This document shows positions 11,030-20,829 of a stretch of DNA of 64,000 nucleotides, piece after piece. This stretch comes from Antedon mediterranea (lineage: Eukaryota; Echinodermata; Crinoidea; Comatulida; Antedonidae). The DNA lies in the NCBI RefSeq assembly GCF_964355755.1, contig NC_092678.1, forward strand, positions 1,511,922-1,575,921, given 5' to 3'. The notes under the pieces were generated by a model, which searched no databases, had not been told where the DNA came from, and worked only from the letters and a program-made list of their open reading frames with translations. The stretch's first letter is position 1, and every line of letters begins with the position of its first letter. The translations under genes were made by a program, and so were the position numbers.

Positions 11030-13145
11030 GAAAAAATCAACTATAATACAACAAAAAAATAACAAAAAAAAACATTTTTTATAATCATAAGTTATTGGTG
11101 TTTGCAAGAATTTATAGGCTTAATTAGGCTGTACTGCCATTTTAAACTTGTAAGAAAATATTAAATTATTTCTAATCTAAAATAAATTGAACCCTCCCTT
11201 TACTAATAACAATAATCTGTTAAATGATAAAGGTTTTAGAATTTTAATTCTGTCATATAAAAATATTTTAGGTATTTGTACAATTTTCACCCGATAATAA
11301 TGTACATAATTATACAGGCTTGAACTGTAATTTTTTTAAATTCAATTCTATTTTTTTTTTAATCCATCTTTTTTACCTAACATTGCAATCTCTTATCATG
11401 GTTTTAAAACCAAATTACAGTTTCTAATTTTATTGGTAATAACAGCCAATCAAATAATAATATGAATATGATTATTCCTGATAATAACAAATATTATTAG
11501 TGTAATTGTCAGCAAAGTTTCTAAGAACAAAATTAACCATTCAACCATTTAGACCAAGTAGTCTATAGGTACAATTTAGAATGTTAAAATTTTGAGAAAA
11601 TCCTGTACTATATTGTATATGAGCAATATATAGATATTCATGTTCATATTAGCTTGTATGATTGTGATCAATATATACACATACCATATTTGATCTGGTA
11701 AAAATCCCTTTTGAAAAATGCGATTGTAGAGTTGTTGGGAGTGGGTTGTGGTATTGCACCAGAAAAATGTTTGGACGTATCTTAATAATATGTGTATGAA
11801 CCTATGTCCTAAATTAAGAGGCTGGGTTTGAGTATGGGGTTGTACAAGGTCAAATATGATGATGTGAAATAATTGACAGAAGTTGGTTGGTATTCACTTC
11901 CTCTATACATATCTCATTAAATTTAAAAAAGGTAGTAACACTATGAAACAAAACATATTACGTATGTGATTAGATAGATTTAATGCATTTGCAAATTCTG
12001 GTATTCTCATTGGCTTAAATCCCATGCCTGAATTCAATATACTTGTTTAATCAACGTATTCCTGCTATCACAATCACTAGAGTGTACTGACTGTACCCCT
12101 ACTTTTTGATAGTTATGTAATACCCTAAGGCGGGTTAAACTCAATTTCTATTATACCTCTACAAGTTACTTAAATATTCTATGTAAATTTAAGTACTGTA
12201 ACTCTTGACCCCCTAATTTGTTTACAGGTGCTGTTTTAGTATGGGTTAACCCATTTTAAGAATGGGTAGTTCCATTTTATTTCTTCTATGGCATTATTAA
12301 CCCACCACAAGCAATTGTGTTGATGGTGATTTAAGAATGGTTAAACCCGTTTAATTTTTTTTCCGGGGTACCACTCAAACGCTTAAGCAATTGATGATGG
12401 GAGGGTGACTGCATTTTTTAAAAAGGCGTGTTGAATTTGAATACAGGGTGTATTTTTTTATTTCATCAACATTTCTTGTACAGTATATTTTATTTATTTG
12501 TCCATTTAACTTTTTAAAATTAAGATTCTGTATTATGAAAATAGGTCGTGTACATTCATTTATTTTGGTACATTTTCATTGAGTATGTTATGAAGTTGAG
12601 TGGACATTGGTATTTTTTATTTAGTATTTATTTTAATCTGTTTTTCAATCTTAGGATTAATTTTAATCCTATAATCCAGTGTGGGGTGCTTTTAATAGGG
12701 ATGGTATTTCATCCTGTAAGATATTTGCTTGTGCAAGTAACCAGTGATTTTTAATCTTCTAATTACTGTAATATAGTCAATTCTCCTAAAAAATAGACAC
12801 TGCTGGGCAGTCCCATATTGACCGGGCTAGTCTGCTTTTCAGAATGCATTATGTAGATAATGGGAAAGGATTTGTTATTGTTTTGGGAAAGGTTATCTGT
12901 GTCCAATTTTGGAAGAGTTGACTAAGAGATTATTTTTTTTTGTATGTAGGTTAGTATTCCAAAGAGCCAAGATTCTTAGCACAAATCTGATTCAATAGTT
13001 TAGTAAAAAATAATTTGTCGAAATTCCAGTGATACTTTTCCTCTGTTATATTAAATGAATTGATTTTAATTAATTAATTTTAGATGATGTTTCTTTACAT
13101 GTAAGGATTGCTAATGTTTTATTTCAATAAATATGTGAAAAAGAG
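11030..13145. other. TDG 3' UTR or flank, nothing else recognised
   Basis: AT-rich sequence with no recognisable coding region or repeat family. It may contain the TDG 3' UTR. The frame at 12548-12754 looks like chance. Confidence 0.6.
11181..11186 (+). terminator. TDG: Candidate TDG polyadenylation signal AATAAA
   Basis: This is the first canonical AATAAA after the stop, about 150 bp downstream. Other AATAAA words follow (for example near 13128 and 16309), so the 3' UTR could be longer. Confidence 0.4.
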
Positions 13146-13275
13146 TAAAGCTCTGTCTACACTATCAAACTAGTTTGACAAAAAAGTGTGATATACCCAA
13201 ATATGGTAATGATATGACATCATCATCTCCATATATGGGAACATTACATTTTTTAAAATTTGTCTGCTAGTTTTA
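13146..13275. mobile_element. CTCTGTCTACAC-family MITE, copy D
   Basis: It starts TAAAGCTCTGTCTACACTAT, then CAAACTAGTTTGACAAAA and ATATGACATCATCATC. The right end is degraded (TTTGTCTGCTAGTTTTA). Confidence 0.85.
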
Positions 13276-13782
13276 TATTTTAAATTCTGATATTGTAGCT
13301 GCAATATATTTCTGTGTGGATGTTGTGAATACGAATAACCAAAAAGGTTTAGATAAAGGGAGATAATAAAAGGTGTGAATCCTAAAAATACCATGTCCTA
13401 TTGGGGCTAAATATGCGACCCCCAGATCTCCGAAAAAAATAAGCATATTATTGCTTCGACTTTAAAATACGCAAATGTAAAACCCCTTTTTAAAATTTAA
13501 AATATGGTTTTATTTTATACCTTGTTTGATGGTATTTTGTTTTAAATATTTGAAACTAGGAACGATAATACATTGATATTAGTGTACTTTAGCCATCTGA
13601 TAAAACACTTTTTCATTCACCAAATAAAAAATTAACCCGATATAGGCTTCTGGGCTTATTTTTTATGTTGTTACTGTACTATATATCACCAATGCTATTG
13701 CTGTGTGTATACTGTATATACTGTGGCAGTGAAATTAGTTATATGTCGTAGTTGTTCATAGATAAGATCAACTGACGTGATG

Positions 13783-13898
13783 TTAAGCTCCGTTTACACT
13801 ATCAAACTTTATGTGACAAAAATATATGGACATGATGATGTCATATCACCACCATATTTGGGCACATCACACTTGTTTGATAGTGTAGACAGAGCTTT
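13783..13898. mobile_element. CTCTGTCTACAC-family MITE, copy E
   Basis: It starts TTAAGCTCCGTTTACACTAT and ends GATAGTGTAGACAGAGCTTT. The core is in the orientation GACATGATGATGTCATATCA, so this copy is inverted relative to B-D. Confidence 0.9.
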
Positions 13899-15369
13899 GT
13901 ATTTTAGTTAAACATTGTATAACCATTCTTATCACTGGTAATGCCATAAAGGAAATGGCTGTATGTGCTTTATCTTTTAATGTATGTTTATGTAACACCC
14001 ATAGCCCTTCGGTTTAAAAGTACTGTGTTTAGTACAGTAGCAGATTGACACACGGTTACTAATGGCGTGTCCAGGGATGCTATGAAAAAATCGAAATTGG
14101 TTTTAACGAAGAACGATGACTTTGGAAAAATATGTTATCCGAGGTCGTCCAGGGGGCGCTTGTCAGTGACTTATCCAAAAATATACTAAATAAAATTGGA
14201 TATATACTATTTGTTTTATTTAAAGAAATTTGCCTCAATTTGATAATCCTACTACATGAATTTCCTCCTGGGTGCGCCTTAACTAGCCTCAACTAAATTT
14301 TATGTTGGTATTTAGGTTGGCCTAGCCGCTCTTTTCTTTATAATTGCGTTAATGCTAATGTTTAGGCCTATTTGTCATTTGTTCCTCTAAATATTAGTAT
14401 CATGTAATGTTAATTATGTTACAATTTGTTTATTAATAGATATCAATGTTAGCAAATCATAAATATCGCCTGAAAAAATGTTGCGTTTATATGCACCTAA
14501 ATATTAAAACAGCTAGAATCTGATTATTTACAATATTAACACAATCATTGAATGCAAGTTTACTTTTTTCATGTAATTTTCATGAAATCGATGAGTTTAT
14601 TATTTTAGTTTTAAAGTTGCCCAAGTTCTGTACTGACTGGTGTATCCCATATGAGTTTCAAATTTATATAAAGGATAGGAAGCACATCCATGCTTTCTAA
14701 GCTAAGTCTTGTCTGAGTCTTACTTGCACTGTTTCGGCATGATATAAGCCCACTCCATGTTCTGGGATTATATCCGAGTCTGTACAGTACTTGTATTAAA
14801 AAAAAACCTAATAAGGTTACTGTGTTTATTAAGACCCCAAACATATTTGAATAACAAACCATTACCTCAAATACATACTGGAATCTTAACATTGTTAGAA
14901 CACCTATTTAATCTTATTTAATGTAAGAGTACCTCTGATAATACTGTCTTTGGAGGTATTTTAGCTTGCATTGTAAGTACACTAAGTTATCATTCAGTAT
15001 TCTATATGTGCAATTCTTGTGTGGGTTGACCGATGCTGTTATAACGGTCAATAGAAAAGGACAACACTGCCCCCTGATAAAAAGCAGACGATTGTGTTGA
15101 TATGCTTTCGTAAAGGTGGTAAAAGGCTTATCCGATAAATAGAGAAATAAACATGTTTTGTGCTAAATTGTGTCTCGGTTATCATAATTCAAAAATCTGT
15201 TTAATGTTGTTGCGTTTTTTTCTCCTAGATTATAAATCGTCAATTTTTAATACTGTACAAATTAATATTCATGTTTTATTGGTTACTGTACTATGGTAGT
15301 CATGATAATTTTGGAAATGTAAACGTCTAAAAGACCAAGAAGCAGTTGAAGCTTGTGAACTCATTTCAG

Positions 15370-15666
15370 ATAAGAAGAGAAACAAGACATGACAATCTGA
15401 ATGTGTGTGAAGCAGTTTTACGATTGGAATGGGAAAATAGGAATAACATACGCTTTCCTGTCGACACTCAACAAATGAGGGAGATTCATAGAGCATCTCG
15501 AAACAACCGTTGTGTAACACAAACAGCTATGGCGAGACGTAATCACGACTGCAAAAACGAACTAACCACCAAACCGTTAATTCGCCACAGAGGTTTGAAT
15601 CAAGAAATAGAAAAGTTGGTGGAAGGAACGATGCTGTCCACAACATCAACTGGTTATAGACAGTGA
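15370..15666 (+). other. Unassigned open frame, possible exon or repeat fragment
   Basis: An acceptor-like CATTTCAG is followed by about 98 open codons (RRETRHDNLNVCEAVL..., ...QEIEKLVEGTM) ending at TGA 15664-15666. There is no in-frame ATG near the start; the frame could only begin through a splice acceptor or a TTG. Base composition is less AT-rich than its surroundings. I recognise no family. A retroelement-like 3' tail follows about 200 bp downstream, so this could be part of a degenerate retroelement. Confidence 0.2.
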
Positions 15667-16344
15667 TGGCCACTGCAACACAAATACATGCAATTGAATT
15701 GAAGATGACTTGCCTTACCCTGGCTCCATCATCCCCTTCTCAAGCTTTTGTCATTCCTTTCTGTGCCGTCCTAGTCCAAGTTGTTGGAGGAGACTCATAC
15801 AAAATGTTGGCATGTAGCTACTTAGATCTCATTTATGACTAAACTTGAATGAGTGGATATGTGCGCTATATAAATCTTAATATAGTACAGGTATTTCAAT
15901 AGGCGTATAAGAATTTACACAAAATAGTTAGCGTGGAAAACTTGCTTTATTACAAAACTGTGTCTGGTCCTGATATACAAATAACTTAATTAAAAACGTG
16001 CATACTCTTTAGAAGAAACAATATAAAATTAAGTTCTTTACAAAACTGGAATGTATTTTGTTAACATTTAGATAAATAGAATAAAGTATTAGTCTACCAT
16101 AATTTCTCGATTAAGATAAAGATTTAATTAAGAACTGTACCCCACTATTGGGAACTCTACACTTTAATGTTAAGAATAGCAATGCATGTCATTTTCTTTT
16201 ACTTTTGCACTAGGGTAATAATTGTGTACACATGCTATTGTGTGAGACAAAATCAACCAATTCTAATGTCACTGCCCGTGTTGTTATCGAATGTGTGCCA
16301 CCTTAAAAATAAACAAATATGAAATACTACTCGAAAATTAGGAT

Positions 16345-16350
16345 TTTATT
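16345..16350 (-). terminator. POGLUT1: Candidate POGLUT1 polyadenylation signal
   Basis: TTTATT on the + strand (AATAAA on the - strand) lies about 30 bp past the POGLUT1 stop codon. The short distance would give a very short 3' UTR; other signals may be used. Confidence 0.4.
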
Positions 16351-16379
16351 GACCTTTTTTAGTGAACATTTTTGAATTT

Positions 16380-16521
16380 TTATTCTTTTGGGGTTATTTG
16401 CTTGTAACCTTTGACCTTTTTCGGTTTCCACTGTGCTTGTTTTGCATATGCTTTGAGTAGTTTCAGCCAATAGCATTGTACATCCTCCATACGTAGATGG
16501 TCCCAAATGAAGTCTCGTCCT
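16380..16521 (-). CDS. POGLUT1: POGLUT1 terminal exon
   Basis: The acceptor is CTCTCAACAG; the stop TAA is at 16380-16382. Residues 357-403: [32 protein letters not shown]. The extra C-terminal KTEL-type tetrapeptide found in human is absent in this frame. Confidence 0.94.
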
Positions 16522-19500
16522 CTGTTGAGAGAATATTATAACAATTTGGTTACATGCATTATTTTTCTTTAGCTAATAGTTTTGAATAGTGTACAGAGCT
16601 TTTTTTCCTTAAATTATTTACAGTATCTGGCATTATTACATTGTTAAAAAAATCATTCTTCTCAGTTAAATAAATTATCTTTAAAATATATAAAGCCTTT
16701 TATACCTTTGAGTAATTTCTTGGACAACTTCGTCATTAGCTTTAGCAAATTCAATTAGCTCCCTAGAATATAAAATAATACGTTGTATCAAAAAGTAAAT
16801 AGGTAGTCAGGTTTGTGGTAGTGTTGGGGCGGTACACCGTGCGTTTAATTAATAAGATGCATTTTGTTTCTCAATTACTATACATTAGTAAGGATAGTTA
16901 ATAACACAATTATACCTTGCGTCTGATAGATCCTGTTTTACCGGTATATAATGTACCCATGGTTTCACCGCTGGATAGAAGAACTCCAACCACTCGTTAC
17001 CAACATGAAAGACGAGAGAACTGCACAGAAACAGATGCTTAAACCGGAAACTAGCGGCTACACCACGGAAGTTGAAAAGGTACCTTGGGGGGGAAAAATA
17101 GAGAAAAGTTAACCTTTGATGGCAGTAAAAGACGAAAAACAGGTTGGCATTATCGCATTGATTGATTCAGTTAACAATAGTGATAGGGAAGGTGTCTGGG
17201 CGACATCTGGTAATAATGAGAGTGATATTAGTGACATCATCAATAGCGATTGTGGCTACGTACTTATATTTACAATGTTCTTCTAACGTTACTTCTTTGG
17301 CTGGTGGTAAATGTAAAGTGTCCTGAAAAAAAAAAAACAATTATGAGGCATAGATTATTTATCAAATTATTGGTTTTTAGTAATAGACTATGCTTGCTCT
17401 ACATTATTATATAACACCTAAATAAATTCCTGTCATTTGATTGGACGATTGTGGGTCACATGGCGTGCACTATTGAACGGTCATTTAATAGTACTTTTTT
17501 TCGTGTACGAAAATTATTTTTTTATACTATTGCCTCTTTTGTACTTCCGCCGCGAAATTGAATATTATGATTGGTATTGCGATGGGAATGCATTTTTACA
17601 AATTTTAAATGCCTCATTTAAATATAACCTTTCATCATTCACCTCATGCCATTATTTATACACTCATAAACATGAATTATTATCACGTGACATTTAGTGT
17701 ATAGTAATATTGTATTGTATTGTATTGTATTCTGATTACAAATTTACATACAGCATCTGATTTCCAAGCTTGGTTCTTGGTGTAGAGAGCGTCTACAAGC
17801 TCTGGTTCCTTTTGCGACAACCTAACTAGAGGGTCACGCTCGGCACTTGTTCTGCAATAATAAATTATAAGTGTCATCGGTTAGGACTATTGTAAACTAA
17901 TTGTTGTTCATTATTTGTATATTAATGTAATAATTTTCTTTTGTACTTTATTCTGTTCTTACCTGGAGCCCCTGAAGAATGCTTTGGTCTCTTTCTTATC
18001 CCATGGCAGTCTCTTAGCTTCTCTAAAATAAAAGAAAAAAAGGAAATTCATATGTACGTAGACTCTGTAGTTCAAATACTTAACCTTTAAGTAAGATGTC
18101 ATACTGTTTATCATGCAAATTTATTAGTCATTTTCGTTTGTATAATTAACACTGATTAAATGCCTTTATTAAGATTCATATACACATACTTGTCCAGAGA
18201 TTCACGCAACAAATCCCATCTTCCTAATCCGGTTGGGAATATTGGCCACACCGCTGGACCACCTTCCCAGAATGTCCATGCTGGATACATTATGTCTGAA
18301 TGTTGGTCATTAACCTGTGTGCCACAAACGTAATAGTTCATAATACAATTTCAAATGAAGTCTCACATTTTAATTGAATTAGTGGTTGTGCGAGGAGTTT
18401 TTTCTTGTTTTCAGATTTATTTGGTTTAGCATACTTACTTTACTAAATGAAAGGACAGGTTTGGCATTTCCATACTTGGAACTCTGAGGCCAATCTCGTG
18501 GGTTTAGGATAAACTCCATGTCCGGAAGCTTTTTGATGATTTTTAGAATAAAATGCTCGACTCCGCTGCACCTGTTAATAAATGGACATCATAATGTGTA
18601 GTTTATTCTTCAAAAACACTTGACACCAAAATATTTAATCATTATCATCATTAAATCTGTACTATGTAGAATTTTGAGACGATGAAGCAATAGAATTAGG
18701 GTCAGAGGTTAGAGTTCACATACCTTGCAGGAAACATACATTTATCCTCACGGTACATCTTGTGGTTGATGATTTGATAGTGGGTGCCAAAAGCTTTCGC
18801 CTCTTCAAAATCTTTATTGGTAATGCCACCCTTTTCTTCCCAAACCTTCATGTCATTTTCAAGAACACTGTTGGAAAATAATACAGGAAAAAAAAGAATT
18901 TAGAAGTACAAGGCCAAAACGGTTTTTTAGGGGTCGATGTTGGGTAAAATAAGACTGGGTGGAAAGCTATTAAAATATTGATTTAGGCTGGTCACTGTTC
19001 CCTACCATCCTACCCTAAATGGCATGTACAGTCATCTTGATTGCAAGGCTCATAGCTTTCAACTGCACTAGCAATTGCTTTCAAATACGGTTTCCAACGA
19101 GCATCTGTAAAAAATGAAAAAAGCATCTTAAAATAACAAAGCAGGAAAAAGTAATAAATAATAAATTGATAAAATCCTTGTTTAATTTCTGCATTATTTA
19201 TTAGGCCTAGCCCTGGGCCTAGGCCTCATATAAATTATATACTATATAATATATATACTATAGGCTATAGTATCTGGCGGTAATGCACGATGTCGAAATT
19301 TAAAACAAAATATTTATGTGCGCACGGAAATAGGGACAAAACGACTTTTCTTTCTTCATTGGTCGCATCACAAAGCGTTTGGGTCCTGAATTATTAATGC
19401 TATTGTGACGTGTCCTTACGCCGGTAAATTATTTTTTTCCTTAAACTTTGCTTTAACCCACTCACTTTCACTATATTTATCCTCAGTAGTTGTGTTGGGA

Positions 19501-19598
19501 TCACAATCTTCATCTCCATTTTTACAAGTCTGACAATTAATTTGTAATGGTAACATTAACAGTAAAATAAAAGTTAACAAATGCAGAAACCTCTCCAT
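16380..19598 (-). CDS. POGLUT1: Protein O-glucosyltransferase 1 (Rumi), complete, eleven exons
   Basis: POGLUT1 transfers glucose (also xylose) from UDP-sugar to Ser in the C-x-S-x-P-C site of EGF repeats, notably of Notch, in the ER lumen (GT90, CAP10 family). Eleven exons join with all phases closing to 403 residues; human has 392. The N-terminus is a hydrophobic signal peptide ([19 protein letters not shown]). Then come [44 protein letters not shown] (Asp149 aligns with the catalytic Asp of the family), [15 protein letters not shown] and [72 protein letters not shown] and [19 protein letters not shown]. The ATG at 19598 was chosen because it opens the signal peptide; an upstream GTG is not a start. 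The protein ends ITPKE with no KDEL-like retrieval signal. Confidence 0.96.
16706..16762 (-). CDS. POGLUT1: POGLUT1 exon 10 (57 bp)
   Basis: The acceptor is ATTCTAG and the donor is CAAAG|GTATAA. Residues 338-356: [18 protein letters not shown]. Confidence 0.93.
16916..17083 (-). CDS. POGLUT1: POGLUT1 exon 9
   Basis: The acceptor is CCCCCAAG, in a short C-rich tract, and the donor is GCAAG|GTATAA. Residues 282-337: [37 protein letters not shown] and [16 protein letters not shown]. Confidence 0.95.
17264..17322 (-). CDS. POGLUT1: POGLUT1 exon 8
   Basis: The acceptor is TTTTTTTCAG and the donor is TATAA|GTACGT. Residues 263-281: [19 protein letters not shown], leading into KYLFNFRG. Confidence 0.94.
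17707..17731. repeat. Microsatellite (TATTG)n
   Basis: About five perfect TATTG pentamers in POGLUT1 intron 7, just past the donor of exon 7. Confidence 0.9.
17752..17851 (-). CDS. POGLUT1: POGLUT1 exon 7
   Basis: The acceptor is TATTGCAG and the donor is GATGCT|GTATGT. Residues 229-262: [20 protein letters not shown], then [13 protein letters not shown]. Confidence 0.96.
17963..18022 (-). CDS. POGLUT1: POGLUT1 exon 6
   Basis: The acceptor is ATTTTAG and the donor is TCCAG|GTAAGA. Residues 209-228: [26 protein letters not shown] is a donor-site motif of the family. Confidence 0.95.
18190..18314 (-). CDS. POGLUT1: POGLUT1 exon 5: [12 protein letters not shown] motif
   Basis: The acceptor is CACACAG and the donor is GACAA|GTATGT. 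Residues 168-208: [20 protein letters not shown] and LGRWDLLRE, nearly invariant in POGLUT1 proteins. Confidence 0.96.
18439..18571 (-). CDS. POGLUT1: POGLUT1 exon 4: catalytic aspartate
   Basis: The acceptor is TTAACAG and the donor is GTAAA|GTAAGT. Residues 123-167: [20 protein letters not shown], then ILNPRDWPQ with the presumed catalytic Asp149, then PVLSFSK. Confidence 0.95.
18724..18867 (-). CDS. POGLUT1: POGLUT1 exon 3
   Basis: The acceptor is TTCCAACAG and the donor is GCAAG|GTATGT. Residues 75-122: [32 protein letters not shown] and MFPA, collinear with human POGLUT1. Confidence 0.93.
19014..19104 (-). CDS. POGLUT1: POGLUT1 exon 2
   Basis: The acceptor is TTTTACAG and the donor is TTAGG|GTAGGA. 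Residues 45-74: [20 protein letters not shown] and the CTCH cysteine cluster that pairs within the N-terminal region of the family. Confidence 0.9.
19466..19598 (-). CDS. POGLUT1: POGLUT1 exon 1: signal peptide
   Basis: Residues 1-44 plus one base. The hydrophobic stretch [16 protein letters not shown] is followed by [12 protein letters not shown], an early cysteine pair. The donor is GAAA|GTGAGT; this donor, and not the end of the open frame, gives the phase required by exon 2. Confidence 0.9.
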
Positions 19599-19700
19599 GT
19601 TTACAAAATTCTCCACGATGTGATTCCCAGGTCAATGTTTACGTCATCTTGGGTCGATTACGTCACTAACAGGCCTCCACCCATAGAATTACATTTTATA
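19599..19700 (-). promoter_or_regulatory. POGLUT1: Putative POGLUT1 promoter with two CRE-like sites
   Basis: Directly upstream of the start codon, TTTACGTCATCT (about 19637-19648) and GATTACGTCACT (about 19657-19668) each contain a TTACGTCA or TACGTCA CREB/ATF-type core. No TATA box is evident. Transcription start is not visible from sequence. Confidence 0.45.
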
Positions 19701-20375
19701 TGAAAAAGGTGCTTAAAATCATTATACCAGTTAAAAATAAAATACTAAAATCTATATAAAAAGTATTAATAAATTAGATAAATAATCAATATATTATTTG
19801 GAATGTTTATTATTAATCAGAATCATTTATTAATATTAAAATTGGAAGAACATTTAATGTTCCTGAGAGCGATTTTTCTTTTTTCCTGTTTAGTTTGTTG
19901 TCTTTTTCTTTTCTCAACACGTGCATTTGTTTTGATTTTTGCCTTTTAACAAACAGTTAATTTGATAATAAATAAGTGAATCAGCAAGTATTTATTCAGT
20001 GAATATAATCATCTTAATAGACCAGGGAACATCGTAATGCTGTTTAAATGTTATATTGAGTTTTATAAGATGTTTTACTGAGTTTTTATCGGCATGAATG
20101 ATTCTCGGAGAATGCAGCAGCCAAGATAAGCCTCTCATCTTATCGTCTGCCAACTTGGCTGTTCTTGGAATTACTTCTCGGCTCGGCAACCACCACCACC
20201 AACGCCCCTGCTGGCATGGAAGACAGGAAGAAGGCGTCATAGCAAGAGCCTAGAGGTAAACTATAAAGACTGAAGATACACATTCCTATTACAAAATAAG
20301 TAATATTATAAATAAATGTTATTTTTTAAAAATTAATAAAAGGAAGTCTCAACTGCTAAAAAAAAAACCATTTAT
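19700..20375. other. Upstream of POGLUT1, includes a GC-richer structured patch
   Basis: Mostly AT-rich. At about 20112-20165 AGCCAAG pairs with CTTGGCT around an inner GATAAG/CTTATC hairpin, followed by a CACCACCACC-rich tract to about 20210 and a donor-like AGAG|GTAAAC near 20252. No protein family is recognised on either strand. Confidence 0.35.
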
Positions 20376-20378
20376 GAT

Positions 20379-20466
20379 GTAGGCCTAGCCTATAAAATGT
20401 TGCTAGGCTAGGCTAGCTAACTAGGCTAATTACTACTAGCCTTAGCCTAGCTAGGCCTAGTCTAGG
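20379..20466. repeat. CTAG/AGGCCTA-rich low-complexity tract
   Basis: Overlapping GCCTAGCC, GCTAGGCTAG and TAGGCCTAG words. Similar tracts occur near 19200-19225, 28190, 31495-31520 and 55945-55980. Confidence 0.7.
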
Positions 20467-20547
20467 GAGGTTATTTCCCATAGTTTTATATTTAAAAATA
20501 ATTATTTTATTTTTTATCATATACTTGTTATTAAATATACCATTCCG

Positions 20548-20818
20548 TAGATGGGAGACCATCTGGGAATAACGGGTGCTGTATACGGAGCTGGGGTCCC
20601 GTTAGGCATTTGAAATCAGCACTGCTGACTCTTATGGCAGCCCCTGCATCTAGTATCTGCCTCAGACCTCTGGTCAAGGTGGGCACTGGACGAGAGAAGC
20701 CCTTGATCAATGTTAGGACCAATCAAGGTGCTTTAAACAGTCCTGGCTTTGTTTGTATCAAACCTGTTAGTGGCGGTAATTATCGCTGTTGGTTTCGATT
20801 AAATAAAATAAAAAAAAG
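20548..20818 (+). mobile_element. SINE-like repeat with 5S rRNA 3'-half head
   Basis: GATGGGAGACCATCTGGGAA, then TAACGGGTGCTGTATAC, matches the 3' part of animal 5S rRNA (box C region) with a few changes. The 5' half with box A is missing. A unique body of about 200 bp and an A-rich tail (TTAAATAAAATAAAAAAAAG) follow. The arrangement fits a 5'-truncated SINE of the 5S-derived class (SINE3). Confidence 0.65.
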
Positions 20819-20829
20819 TAGTGAATTAA

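Larger units (their letters stand above)
13900..16379. other. Convergent intergenic stretch between TDG and POGLUT1
   Basis: No recognised gene. It includes an unassigned open frame (15370-15666) and a retroelement-like tail GTGCGCTATATAAATCTTA near 15860. The two genes converge here, so their 3' UTRs probably fall at its two sides. Confidence 0.55.

Noticed and set aside
19416-19616. POGLUT1 first exon as a 66-codon single-exon gene starting at 19616
   Set aside because: The codon at 19616 is GTG; the ATG at 19598 begins the signal peptide, and a GTGAGT donor at 19465 gives the phase needed by exon 2.
20548-20590. 5S rRNA gene
   Set aside because: Only the 3' half is present, the box A region is missing, and a repeat body with an A-rich tail follows.
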